Origin: Limnephilus marmoratus
Lineage: Eukaryota; Arthropoda; Insecta; Trichoptera; Limnephilidae
DNA: 64,000 nucleotides
Assembly: GCA_917880885.1 (NCBI GenBank)
Contig: OU862917.1
Location: 32,972,104-33,036,103, forward strand
Reading direction: 5' to 3'
Both the position numbers and the translations under genes were made by a program. Each line of letters begins with the position of its first letter. Within the stretch, counting starts at the first letter, position 1. Below are positions 12,190 through 21,809 of this stretch, one piece after another. The notes beneath the pieces were generated by a model that was given only the letters and a program-made list of their open reading frames with translations, did not search any database and was not told the origin of the DNA.

Positions 12190-14148
12190 TTATTTAGTTA
12201 ATTCATCGAATAATTTTTGGGTTGAATAGTCTAATTGTTTCTTTAAAATAATTTTGATGAGTCTTCTATGTACTATTTCAAGTGGGGTTAAGTTGGTTTT
12301 ATACGCTCCTCCCCAGCCTATTATTCCATATTGTAGAACTGATTGGGCTAATGCATAGTAAACCTGTAGTAGCATAGATTTATGTAGAATATTTCTTAGT
12401 TTGAGGAATACGTAATAAAGTTTACGAATTCTGTTTACGGTTTGTGCAATATGTTCTGTCCATTTAACATGTTGATCTATAATTATGCCTAAATATTTAA
12501 TATTACTTTTTTTTGCGATTTTTGAGCATTTAGGTGATTTGCAGTTGTCCGTATAATTATTAAAAGAGTTATGAATAGTAATATTGGAATTTATTGTTGG
12601 ATGGATTTTGTCTGATAATGTAAAAGTCATGAAATAGGTTTTGTCAGAGTTTAAGGAAAGGTAGTTATCATCTAACCATTGTTTTAGGTTATTTATTTCT
12701 ACATTCGCAGTTCGATAGGCTTCTTCCCAAGTTTTTTTTTCTATGATTAAAACTGTGTCGTCGGCGAATGATATGATTTTTCCATTTTTGGGTACTGTAA
12801 GCATTTCATTCACGTAAATGATAAACAATATTGGACCTAGAACTGTCCCTTGAGGAATTCCAAATTCGGAATAGGTGGGTTCACTCAATATATTGTTAAT
12901 TTTTACGTGTTGGTGTCTTTTATGAAGATAACTTTTAAACCATTCTTTGACTGTTCCTTGGATTCCAATATTTTCTAGTTTTTTGATAAGCTTCACGTGG
13001 CTTATACTGTCAAATGCTTTTCTTAGATCGATGAAAATACTTAAACATTTATTTCCCAAGTCAAGAGCATTATATATTATAGAGGTTATTTTTGCGATTG
13101 CATCTTGCGTACCTAAATTTTCTCTGAAGCCAAATTGGTTATCATTAATAATATTATTTGAAGCGATATGTTTAGTTAATTGTGACTTTACGACTTTTTC
13201 AAATATTTTTGCTACGTTAGATACAATAGATATGGGACGATAGTTTGAGATGTCAGATGTATTTCCTGATTTGAAAACCGGGGTTATTATTGTATTTTTA
13301 TATATTTTTGGGTAAATTCCTTGTTGTATACTGTTATTAATGATATGTGCAATTGGTTTTGATATTAATTGTCTCATTTGTTTTAATAAATTTACTGTGA
13401 TATTATCAAAACCAGGGCTCGCGGACACTCGTAGGTTCATTATAATTTTTTCTATTTCTATTTGGGTGCATTTTTCAAACTTTTCGAAAATATTTTGACA
13501 AGTTTGTGTGGATGTATTGGAAGTATTTTTAGATTGGAAGGAGTCGATTTTTTTGGCTAGATTCTCTCCGACTTTCGCGAAATAGTTATTGAAAATGTTT
13601 GCAATATTAGTTGGTTCTTTTATTGAGTCTATTGTTTCGTTGTCATAAGTTATTTTATTTATTTGTTTATTTTTATTACCATTTCCAATAATGTTATTTA
13701 TTGTAGTCCAGACTTTTTTGTTATCTTTACCACTATCTTCAAGTTTTACTTTGAAATAATTTTCTTTTGTTTTTTTAATCAAATTTGTAAGATTGTTTCT
13801 GTATTTTTTATATGATTGTAATAAAGTTAAGCCATTGGGTTGTTTTCGGGTTTGATAAAAAAAAATTTCTTTATTCCTAATTGAGGTAATTATTCCATGG
13901 GTGATCCAGGGCTTAATTTTTCTATGTTTTGATTTTAGTTTGACGTTTTTATGTTTAGTTGCATTTATTATGTGTTCGCGAAGTGTTTTTTCGAATAAAA
14001 TTGAAGATTTTTCGGCATCTTTGGTGTTTAATGTTTCTTCCCATTTTTCCAATTTCAAATTTTGTTCAAGAAGTTGTATGTTTATGGTTTTTATGTTATA
14101 CTGTTGTAATACAGTTTTGGAAAAGGATATATTTTTTTTTTTAATCAA
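12190..14148 (-). CDS. element B ORF2, reverse transcriptase part
   Basis: 652 codons from the first ATG after a frameshift. Linker (about 1-215): LKSKHRKIKPWITHGIITSI and similar. RT: NTIITPVFKSGNTSDISNYR, NQFGFRENLGTQDAI, SIFIDLRKAFDSISHVKL, FGIPQGTVLGPILFIIYVNE and catalytic SFADDTVLII (near residue 460), then LSLNSDKTYFM and YLGIIIDQHVKWTEHI. The C-terminal region ends RLIKIILKKQLDYS...FDELTK. Synthesises cDNA on nicked target DNA. It continues the endonuclease frame at 14905-14141; the break is a run of 11 A (minus strand) near 14135, a typical indel or assembly-error site. All catalytic residues are present. Confidence 0.9.
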   Translation of the reverse strand: MIKKKNISFSKTVLQQYNIKTINIQLLEQNLKLEKWEETLNTKDAEKSSILFEKTLREHIINATKHKNVKLKSKHRKIKPWITHGIITSIRNKEIFFYQTRKQPNGLTLLQSYKKYRNNLTNLIKKTKENYFKVKLEDSGKDNKKVWTTINNIIGNGNKNKQINKITYDNETIDSIKEPTNIANIFNNYFAKVGENLAKKIDSFQSKNTSNTSTQTCQNIFEKFEKCTQIEIEKIIMNLRVSASPGFDNITVNLLKQMRQLISKPIAHIINNSIQQGIYPKIYKNTIITPVFKSGNTSDISNYRPISIVSNVAKIFEKVVKSQLTKHIASNNIINDNQFGFRENLGTQDAIAKITSIIYNALDLGNKCLSIFIDLRKAFDSISHVKLIKKLENIGIQGTVKEWFKSYLHKRHQHVKINNILSEPTYSEFGIPQGTVLGPILFIIYVNEMLTVPKNGKIISFADDTVLIIEKKTWEEAYRTANVEINNLKQWLDDNYLSLNSDKTYFMTFTLSDKIHPTINSNITIHNSFNNYTDNCKSPKCSKIAKKSNIKYLGIIIDQHVKWTEHIAQTVNRIRKLYYVFLKLRNILHKSMLLQVYYALAQSVLQYGIIGWGGAYKTNLTPLEIVHRRLIKIILKKQLDYSTQKLFDELTK

Positions 14149-14905
14149 GTATTAAGAAACACGTGTAGTGATCGGTAATGTTTGTTTTCCAAATGACAGG
14201 TGTTAATTGTGTAGTTGTGTCAGCCTTAGTCCAAATGTGATCAATACATGATGGGTTTTGTCGGGGAACAACTCTAGTGTAATCGTTTATACATGAAATG
14301 AAGTTCAGTTCAGCCATCGTATTAAGTAGATCATTTTTTTCGACGCTGTTTGAATTTTGACCTATATTTATATTGAAGTCACCCGTCATTATAGTATTTT
14401 GACATTTGTTTTTGTTAATTACATCTTTGAGGTTCTCTATAAATTGTTGAGTTTTTGAACCATGGGTTCGGTATACAGCAATAACTTGATAAATCTGATT
14501 ATTTACTTTTAATTGTATTGCTACGCAGTTCGTGAGGGCCATGTTTATTTCTTTATAAGATATATCTTGGTGTTTTTGGTTAACGTAAATAACTATGCCA
14601 CTATTCTTGTTAATGTGTGTTTTCGTGGGAATACATATAAAGTTTGGTAATTGTGGTATACTATCTATATTTACTGTATTAAGATGGGCCTCTGTCAAAA
14701 CAATACAGTCAAGTTCAGTTTTTAAAAGACTAAGAGTGCATAATAATTCATTCATGTTTTTGTAAATACTCCTAATATTTAAGTGCATAATAACTAATGA
14801 GTTTGACATATTTTTGAATAGGAGGTTACATTCATCGACATTATTACATACTTTTTCTGCTATATTATAAGTGCTATCTAGTTCATCCGTAATAATATTA
14901 TTCAT
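14141..14905 (-). CDS. element B ORF2, apurinic-type endonuclease part
   Basis: 254 codons with the endonuclease/exonuclease/phosphatase fold signature of non-LTR elements: MHLNIRSIYKNMNEL (metal-binding Asn), LDCIVLTEAHL (Glu), VIAVYRTHGS, MTGDFNINIG (catalytic GDFN), SCIDHIW and TDHYTCFLI (TDH in place of the usual SDH). It nicks target DNA to prime reverse transcription. The frame ends seven codons into the A-run that separates it from the RT frame, so EN and RT were originally one protein of about 905 residues. The start ATG at 14905 fits the N-terminal length expected for this domain. Confidence 0.88.
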   Translation of the reverse strand: MNNIITDELDSTYNIAEKVCNNVDECNLLFKNMSNSLVIMHLNIRSIYKNMNELLCTLSLLKTELDCIVLTEAHLNTVNIDSIPQLPNFICIPTKTHINKNSGIVIYVNQKHQDISYKEINMALTNCVAIQLKVNNQIYQVIAVYRTHGSKTQQFIENLKDVINKNKCQNTIMTGDFNINIGQNSNSVEKNDLLNTMAELNFISCINDYTRVVPRQNPSCIDHIWTKADTTTQLTPVIWKTNITDHYTCFLILD

Positions 14906-15339
14906 CCGACTTTGAAAACGTGTGTCTTATATAAGAGTTGTTTGGAATATATAGTATTAAGCGTATAAATAATATATAACATAAGCAAAAAAAGTATGTA
15001 GAATTTAGGCATGTAAATAATATAATAAATTATCATATAAGGAAGATAGAACATAATCTTATAAGGAATGAAAAACATAAGCATTAGCATATAAGGTATA
15101 CAAGTGATATGGTAGTGTGGTTGCTGCGAATATTTAACATGAGCATATAATCTTATTTTGTATATAATGTAAGGTAGGGATAAATGTTTAAGTATATCAG
15201 ATTTAAAATCCATTTCCAAAGTACCAAGATGAAAGTGTCGCATAAACAATAGTGTGCATAAACAATAGTAATGATCGTAATCCTCCATGTGTAAGTGTGA
15301 AGTGCAGTTAATAAGTATGCGTATCCATTTATTCGTAAG
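14906..15339 (-). other. element B inter-ORF region
   Basis: AT-rich spacer between ORF1 and ORF2 dominated by short variants of cataaggaa/tatataa. The 128-codon frame inside it has a composition (Tyr/Ile/Leu) that reflects the low-complexity DNA; I do not call it a gene. Element C has a comparable, longer low-complexity spacer in the same place. Confidence 0.6.
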
Positions 15340-16356
15340 TCATAAGGAAATTAAGGTATTCTCTGAAATAACCTGAATTGCTCGCGAATCTGAGTTTTGG
15401 CGTACGTAGACTCGGCCCGATTTTACCCATACAAAAGCCAGTTTTTTTTCAATTGCCATTTTTTTTGCTAGGTATAGTAGACGTTTATTACATGAGGTTA
15501 AGTGTTCCGAGATGAAAACTGGCATACAGGGACCAGAGAGACCTATAGAGTTTGTGTTGAGCTTATCTTCCTTACTTATGGCATTAAGGTTATACCGTTT
15601 AGCATTGTTTAAAAATTCATCCCTTAAATGTATGTGTCTAAACCGTATAATTATTGGTCTAGGTCTATGTGGAACTGTCCTTCCAGGAACTCTATAGCTG
15701 GTTTCTATGTCCTTGTTCGTTGTGGTGGTTTTTATTTCCTTGTTTATGTTGAAGATAATATTTTGCAGGTTTTCATCTTCAAACTCCGGTACTCCTCTAA
15801 TTTCCACATCTAAATTTTTTTGTTGACGATCTTGTTCGTCAATTTTTTGCTCAAGCCTTGTTAGCTTGGCTTCGAGCTCTATATTTTTTTGCTGTACGGA
15901 ATCTATGGTTTTCAATTTTTCCATAGATATTTTTAATTCTGCCTCGAATCCCTCCATTTTAGAGTTGAAGAACGTTAGCGAAGCTTTAAATTCTGTGAAC
16001 TCGGTGTAAATCGCCGTCACTTGAGTCTGGACGTTCTTGAATCCTAGCAATTCGGTTTTTATGTGTCGAAGTTCAGCCATAATTAAGTCATGCTGCGTTT
16101 CTCCTTGTGTGAGTCCAGGCTTGTTGGAGCTGGCCGCAGTGCTATCCTTTCCCGTGGATCTCGTCGTACTCCGCGTATCGGTCTTGCAACTGCTGCACTT
16201 AATGGTTGCTCGTTTCTCCTGTGTTAGCTTGCGGTACTGCGCCTCTCCAATTCCACCGCAGGCGAAATGTAGATTTTCTTTGCAGCAAGAGCAGTAAACC
16301 ATTGACTCCTTCGTCAATATTGGTTCAGGATACTTGAAGCATACTATGTTCTCCAT
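15340..16356 (-). CDS. element B ORF1: PHD finger, coiled coil and RNA-binding-type protein
   Basis: 338 codons, intact. Residues about 6-57 carry a Cys/His cluster (CFKYPEP, YCSCCKENLHFACGGI, IKCSSCK) of PHD type. Residues about 90-180 are a heptad-rich coiled coil (MAELRHIKTEL, NIELEAKLTRLEQKIDEQDR). Residues about 185-335 resemble the L1/transposase-22 RRM and C-terminal domains (LDVEIRGVPE, RPIIIRFRHIHLRDEFLNNA, VFISEHLT, LAFVWVKSGRVYVRQNSDS). Expected to form RNA-binding oligomers with element RNA. Element C encodes a homologue at 34219-33227. Confidence 0.88.
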   Translation of the reverse strand: MENIVCFKYPEPILTKESMVYCSCCKENLHFACGGIGEAQYRKLTQEKRATIKCSSCKTDTRSTTRSTGKDSTAASSNKPGLTQGETQHDLIMAELRHIKTELLGFKNVQTQVTAIYTEFTEFKASLTFFNSKMEGFEAELKISMEKLKTIDSVQQKNIELEAKLTRLEQKIDEQDRQQKNLDVEIRGVPEFEDENLQNIIFNINKEIKTTTTNKDIETSYRVPGRTVPHRPRPIIIRFRHIHLRDEFLNNAKRYNLNAISKEDKLNTNSIGLSGPCMPVFISEHLTSCNKRLLYLAKKMAIEKKLAFVWVKSGRVYVRQNSDSRAIQVISENTLISL

Positions 16357-16416
16357 TTCGATTTATTGTATTAATATGTGTTTATATTGATTTATATTTA
16401 TATTTGTTTATGTTGT

Positions 16417-16504
16417 TTTGGTAGTAGCGCCTGTGGGCAGGCAATCAGGGTAATCTGTGATTTGGTAGTAGCGCCTGTGGGCAGGCAATCTGGTTAACCT
16501 GTAT
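16417..16504 (-). repeat. 44-bp direct repeat in element B 5' UTR
   Basis: Two adjacent copies of a unit beginning tttggtagtagcgcctgtgg. Each contains GCCTG-tggg-CAGGC, a small hairpin. Element C's 5' UTR shares the short motif agcgcctg near 34256. Confidence 0.75.
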
Positions 16505-16714
16505 AATGTACTAATTGTACCTGATCGAAATTTATTCTACCGCCCAGTTTCGAGATTGTTATTGAATTTAATTATATCACTATTAAGTTATCGAATTGGG
16601 CAACTGTTTTTTAAAACACTAGTATTAGCACTGTGGTGTACTGTAACACAACTTTATGTTTAATGACAACCCATTACTCATTATTATTAGATATTTTAGT
16701 AATCAATTCATAAC

Positions 16715-17077
16715 AGTACAATGTTGTTATTTTTCGGTGACATAGAAATAACCGTGAAAGTGGTTTATGAGTATAAATTTTGGCTTTGGCCGATGCACTT
16801 TATTGTTTTTCACTATTTCACACACTTTTCAGACTTATTTAGATGTTATTTTGCGGTTTGTACGTTAAATAGTGCACTCTCAAAATGATGTGTCAATCTC
16901 AGTACAATGTTGTTATTTTTCGGTGACATAGAAATAGCCGTGAAAGTGGTTTATGAGTGTAGATTTTGGCTTTGGCCGATGCACTTTATTGTTTTTCACT
17001 ATTTCACACACTTTTCAGACTTATTTGGTTGTTATTTTGCGGTTTGTACGTTAAATAATGCACTCTTAAAATGATGT
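16715..17077 (-). promoter_or_regulatory. two tandem 5'-UTR monomers of element B
   Basis: Copy one is 16715-16900 and copy two 16901-17077 (period 186 bp). They are nearly identical, with scattered single-base changes and a slightly shorter outer copy. Tandem 5' monomers in non-LTR elements can carry the internal promoter; that function is inferred by analogy, since no promoter element was identified by sequence. Confidence 0.65.
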
Positions 17078-17080
17078 GAT

Positions 17081-17643
17081 AAAACCTGTGATAAACAGAG
17101 GAAAATTATAAATGTTTAAACTGCTCCGGAACCCACATGTACATCAGCAAAACTTGCCCTGAACTGTCAAGGCAGCGCAATATTAAACACACAATGGCCG
17201 AGAAGAGCATCTCTTATGCGGAAGCATCAAGAATGTTTAACAAATCCATTCCATCTTATTCTGAAGTAACTTCCAAAAATTCTAAAAAATCCTCCCCTTC
17301 TCAACCTTCTTCTTCTTCATTTAGAAAAACTGTTGAAAGGGTCGTGAAACCTAGAGTTCTAACAAAAAAAAATAATGCTAATCACGAATCCCTTCTGTGG
17401 TTCCCTAATGGACAACTTCCTTCCAGTTCAAATTTCAATTCTTACCCAAAGTCATCTACTAAAGAACAAAATTATAATATAGACCTTAACTCTACACTAA
17501 TCACCTCATTTTTACATATTTTACAAACTTTAAATAAAAACAACGTTCAAATACCGTCCCACGTAGCTAAACAAATTACTAATATTATCAACTCAACTGG
17601 AAATGGCTCCTCTGATGAGGATTCTTCAGTGGAATTGTCATAG
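17081..17643 (+). pseudogene. element A ORF1, C-terminal part after element B
   Basis: Continuation of the ORF1 interrupted at 11697. It supplies the rest of the knuckle cluster (DKTCDKQRKII, a one-base shift near 17113, then KCLNCSGTHMYISKTCPE). The basic and Ser-rich tail follows (SISYAEASRMFNKSIPSYSE) and ends at the TAG at 17641. The last 41 bases overlap the start of ORF2 in another frame. Without element B the two halves join in the order expected for jockey-type ORF1. Confidence 0.8.
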
Positions 17644-18815
17644 TCTTAGAAATAAGACTGAAGAATTTTTAAACACATTACATTCAAACTCAATTGCAGT
17701 GGCTGCCATCTCGGAGACGTGGCTGGAACTGGATTCTGATTTCAGAGTCAGGGGATACCACTGTCTTCGAGACGACCGTCAAGATGGAAAGGGTGGCTCC
17801 GCTCTTTTCATTAAAAATCATTACCCTTCTCCCCTGTAGATATAAAACCAATTGGTTGTCCTTTTTGAGTGACGGCCGCAAAGGTTTTTAACACTACAAT
17901 AATTTCGTTGTATATATCACCATCTAATAAACCTTCTAAATCAATCCTGAAAGCTATGTTTTCCAAGGTCACTACCCCTTCTCTTGTTCTGGGAGATTTC
18001 AATGCCCATCACGGATTATGGGGAGCTCACAATTGTGACAGAATGGGCAGAGATATTGTTGATCTACTAGATGAACTAGACTTTTGTATTATCAATGATG
18101 GTTCTCCTACTCGTCTTCAGGTGCCTGGTCAGCAACCCAGCATGGTTGATCTTACTATTTGCAATTCCAACATAGCCGCATCCCTGTTATGGAAGGTTTT
18201 GGATGACCCTCATGGGAGTGATCATTACCCCATCCTAATTGAATCCTTAAATATTTATCATTCCAACAAAAATGTCAAGTGCAGTAGTCAAAAACCAAGG
18301 TTCTTAACTGCCAGAGCCAACTGGAATGACTATTCAAATCATACAAAGTTCTCTGTGCAAAATCTGCCCTCTCCAACTACAGAAAATGTTGCGGAATGTT
18401 ACGATTTATTTGTGTCTGCAGTCATTACGGCCACAGAAAAATTTATCCCCATTAAAACGACACATAACAAAGGGAAACCTCCCCCAGCTCCTTGGTGGGA
18501 TATTGAATGCTCAGATGCAGTAAATATGAGGAAAAAATATGCGAAAATTTATTCAACAAATATGAATATGGAGAACTTCCTTCAGTATAAACAAATTGAA
18601 GCTAAGACCAAACGTCTTCTAAAAAACAAAAAACGTCAAGGCTGGAAAAATTTTGCTCATCATTATCTCCCGAAGTTCCTCTTTCAGTTGTTTGGAATTC
18701 AATTCGCAGGTTTAAGGGTTCTCACGTCCCAACGGTGACTCGACCTCTCACTTCAGAGTGGGTGAAGGAATTTGCCGATAAACTAGCTAGAAACAGAATT
18801 CACATACTCATTTAA
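17603..18815 (+). pseudogene. element A ORF2: endonuclease and start of linker, truncated
   Basis: The first ATG (17603) is followed by MRILQWNCHSLRNK (metal-binding Asn), ISETWLELDSDF and FRVRGYHCLRDDRQDGKGG. A frameshift near 17840 leads to TTIISLYISP, SLVLGDFNAHHGLWG, MVDLTICN and the catalytic GSDHYPILI. The linker has APWWDIECSDAVNMRKKYAK. A second frameshift near 18655 gives PLSVVWNSIRRFKGSH and ends near 18815. The RT domain is absent, so the element is 3'-truncated or rearranged. Jockey-group assignment rests on endonuclease motifs and the knuckle-type ORF1. Confidence 0.82.
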
Positions 18816-18954
18816 AACACGGGGTTGGATGGACACCCACTTCAATTTAACGGAACTTAGGGAGGTGGCCGGCCGGATCGGTAGAGTTTGGTATGTAATA
18901 ATATGAATTGGTTTAAATGTATTTTTTCTCGCATTAGCACTACTCCTGATAAAA

Positions 18955-19050
18955 AATCCCTCAGTGTCTTTGTCATCTTTGGGGATGCTGTGTGGAGGGT
19001 TTTTTTTAGGGAAAGGAAGAAGAGGAAGTTCTCTTATGAAATAATTTGGT
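18955..19050 (-). repeat. RTE-like 3' repeat fragment (family G, short copy)
   Basis: Shares the block gtcatctttggggatgctgt and the following G/A-rich stretch with copies at 27285-29015, 52488-52800 and 58985-59107. Orientation is inferred from the larger copy. Confidence 0.6.
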
Positions 19051-19146
19051 GTCTTAACCGTAAATTCAGAACTATATTTTGTATGAAACAGGCCGCGAAA
19101 ACGTTTCTCTTTTTTAAGAGCAATTATAATTTCCTATTTTTCAATA

Positions 19147-19450
19147 AGTACTCTTAGTTACTTGGAGCAGGTGGATGAGTTTGCGTATCTGGGTAGTATG
19201 TTTACGAGAGATGGGAAGGCTGATAGAGATATTGAAAGAAGGGTAAATGCAGGTAACTCCATTAACGGAGGACTGAATACCGTTGGCACTAATAAAAAGA
19301 CTGTTAAAAGAAGAGAAGCTAGCGGTCCACAATGGAGTCCTGGTGCCTACCCTGATGTATGGCAGTGAGGCATGAAACTGGCAGAGGAAGAATGAAAGTA
19401 AACTAAATGCTGTCGAAATGAGATCCCTCAGGCGATGTGTGGTAAAAATA
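19147..19450 (+). pseudogene. RT C-terminal relic
   Basis: VDEFAYLGSMFTRDGKADRD followed by IERRVNAGNSINGGL matches the segment after the catalytic box of RTE/CR1-like RTs (YLG...dG...I..Ri..g). Downstream, in another frame, come TLMYGSEA, a stop, NWQRKNESKLNAVEM and RSLRRC, the usual continuation. At least two frameshifts and one stop. No upstream RT core is present. Confidence 0.7.
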
Positions 19451-19514
19451 TATATTATGATTGTGTGAGAAATGTGGATATCCTCATAGAATGTAAGACT
19501 AATGTTAACCTCGT

Positions 19515-19590
19515 ATTGACACTCACTCTTTGCGTCATTCACATTTATACATCGTCTCATACATACTCTTCTATTATTAAGGCGCGGCGT
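19515..19590. repeat. short dispersed repeat, shared with 27155-27225
   Basis: The block cacattNatacatcgtctca...actcttctattatt recurs at 27155-27225. Length about 70 bp. Class not known. Confidence 0.6.
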
Positions 19591-19599
19591 CAGAGGCAA

Positions 19600-20100
19600 T
19601 AATTATTTATTTATTTCAAAACATACGGCATGTACGAGACGTGGCACTGTAGTCGCCACCCGCACAGACGATGTAGTGGGAAGTTGCCGGCTGGCCGTTT
19701 GGACGCCTGGGGAGAAAGGGAGAAAAAGTGTGAGAGAAGGGAAAATGGGGTAAATATAGGGAGAAAGGGAGAAATGGGGAGAAGGCGAAGGAAAATGGGA
19801 AGAAATTGCAGGGAAAAACGGATCGAAGGCGAGGGGAAGAAGGGAGGTAGAGCGGGGTAGAGGGGTAACCTGCGCCTTGATAAAGGCGTTTCGAAAGTGT
19901 ATGCAGGATCTTCTTGGTGAGCGGTGCGGCAAGAGCCAAGAAAAGGTCCAACTTGTCAAGTAGATCGGAGAAGGCAGAAGAAAAGGCGAGAGATGCTGAC
20001 GTGGTGATGAGATCTGGAGCTTTGCCTTTCTGGCCAAATACCGACTGTATTTAAAAGGGCTTAGCGGCGGGAGTCTGCCCATACTAGCTCTTTTTTCATC
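19600..20100 (-). other. GA-rich unassigned sequence, possible element 3' UTR
   Basis: Begins with aattatttatttatttc, which on the minus strand would be an AAATAAATAAATAATT tail. It continues with a strong purine run (gggagaaagggag...) at 19710-19860. Open frames here (one of 159 codons, minus strand) are composition artefacts. It could be the 3' UTR of a minus-strand retroelement abutting the GC-rich element D. Confidence 0.35.
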
Positions 20101-20412
20101 TCAATTCTCCGAACTGAGATGAAATTCTTAGAAATCTCATTATCTAGAGTAAAAACGCCACTGCGTTCGTTCCGCCGTTGCGTAACGAAGCAATAACGCC
20201 ACACCGTCCAATCTCGCCTTACTCTGACCGCTTCCCCGATACTTCGTTTATTGACACGATCACTGAGCTGATTCGCTCAGTGACTGCCGCCAGCGACAGT
20301 CGCTTCTGTGACGACAGCCTTTTTCGCTCGCGAACCGCTCTGTCTGGCTTGTGTTTACACGGCCAGACACCTGCTGTTCTGTCAGCCGGCCGGACTCCGA
20401 CCGGCTCACAGC

Positions 20413-21809
20413 CTAGGCCACCGCGCCACCAACTGCCTTTTTCAAGGCAAAGAAGAAGAAGGACGACCTGGCACCAACGAGACCCGACGAAGACAAGACC
20501 ACCACCCCCACCATTTTAAAGAGGAGATACCGGACGCCTGCCGCGCGGATGATCCCCGTGCGGCTCCTTTCCACCTTCCCGGAGGACTCCCCCCGTCAAT
20601 ACCGGACCAAGACTGGGACCATCATAGTCCCCAAGCCCCAGCCAGAACAGCCACTCAACCCCCATCCCGCTGACCCGAGGACAAAGCCGGCAGCTATCCC
20701 CCTACCGCCCCCCAAGATGCCTGAGACCGCCCCCGCAGCCGGGTCCAACCGCCCCCCAATAGGCCCTGCTTCGGGCTACGTTGCGCCCCCCAGATTCGAA
20801 CAGCCCGCCCAGGAGATGGAGATGTCCCGCCAGGAGGAAGGATGGACCAGGCCGACCCACACAGTGAAGAGGCCCCTTTCACCGCAAGGATCGAAACCGG
20901 TTGTAGTCGGCAACCGGTTTGGTAACCTACCTGAAATTTCAAAAGGCAGCGGCGCGTCGCAACGAGGCACGCGGCTTTCACACATACACGGCGGAGGCGG
21001 AAAAGCTGAAAAAGGCGGTCATAAAGGGCCTGCCAAACATCGAGACGGAGGAGATCGCGGCGGGTCTCACCGAACAAGGTTTCCCACCGGTGAAGGTCGT
21101 CAGGATGACGACAAACGCAGCCGAATACCCGATGTACCTGGCCACCTTCAATAAGGAAGTGAACATGGGCCAGCTGAGGGCGGCAGTCAAGTACCTCTGC
21201 CACTGCAGGATCCGCCTGCAGAAACACCGCAGTAACCACTTGCAGCACGGGACGCAGTGCTACCGCTGCCAGAACTTCGAGCACGGGTCCCGCAACTGCT
21301 CACACACCGCGAGGTGTGTGAAATGCCTAGTGGAGCACGCCTCTGCCGAGTGCCCCAAGACCACCAGGGACGAGCCCGCCGCGTGCTGCAACTGCGGAGG
21401 CCCCCATCCCGCCAACTACAGGGGCTGCCCGAAGAGGGTGGCATACGTTGCCTCACTGCAACAACATCAGCGACAGCTCCGCCGTGATGGCAGGACAGAG
21501 GCGCCAGGAGGCAGGACACATCCTCATGCGCATCAGACGACGAGGAATGATGGACGCACCTGGGCCGACATAGCCGGAGGATCCTCAGGCCCCCAGCAGC
21601 ACGAGGAGCAGCACCGCTCGCAGCACCGCACGAACACCCGCCCGCAGCAGCCCGAAAGAGAGGCAACCGCAGTAGATGATGACGCCGCACTGATGATGGC
21701 CCTGCTCCAAGGACTGATCCGCGTGCGACCCCAGCTGACCGCTTGCAACAGCGATCTTGAGAAGGCGATGATTCTCATGAATCTCATCAGGTCCACCGTC
21801 AATGTCTGA
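20413..21809 (+). pseudogene. element D ORF1: Pro-rich N-terminus, C2HC domain, three zinc knuckles
   Basis: Coding character starts near 20413 (TAFFKAKKKKDDLAPTRPDE), though the first ATG in this frame is 20549. It is Pro-rich to about 20930, where a one-base frameshift in atttcaaaaggcagcgg moves into the frame with ARGFHTYTAEAEKLKKAVIK and VKVVRMTTNAAEYPMYLATF (PRE_C2HC-like gag domain). Three knuckles follow: CYRCQNFEHGSRNC, CVKCLVEHASAEC and CCNCGGPHPANYRGC. The tail is Gln/His/Arg-rich, then LMMALLQGLI...LNLIRSTVNV. It ends at the TGA 21807-21809, overlapping ORF2's ATG by 8 nt. Likely nucleic-acid chaperone packaging element RNA. Confidence 0.82.

Larger units (their letters stand above)
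11698..17077 (-). mobile_element. near-complete non-LTR retrotransposon with PHD-finger ORF1 (element B)
   Basis: About 5.4 kb on the minus strand. The 3' poly(A) appears as a T-rich run from 11698. The 5' UTR (17077-16357) includes two 186-bp direct repeats and a 44-bp direct repeat. ORF1 is 16356-15340; ORF2 is 14905-12190 with one frameshift in an A-run. It sits inside the zinc-knuckle codons of element A. The flanks share gat (11695-11697, 17078-17080); gcgat/gtgat may be an eroded target duplication. ORF organisation (PHD ORF1, AP endonuclease, RT) resembles CR1-group elements; clade assignment is tentative. Confidence 0.85.

Noticed and set aside
14902..15288. 128-codon minus-strand frame between element B ORFs
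   Set aside because: Tyr/Ile/Leu composition mirrors low-complexity AT DNA; it sits in the normal inter-ORF spacer.
19603..20082. 159-codon minus-strand frame rich in Ser, Pro, Phe
   Set aside because: Arises from a purine-rich tract on the plus strand; no domain and poor codon structure.
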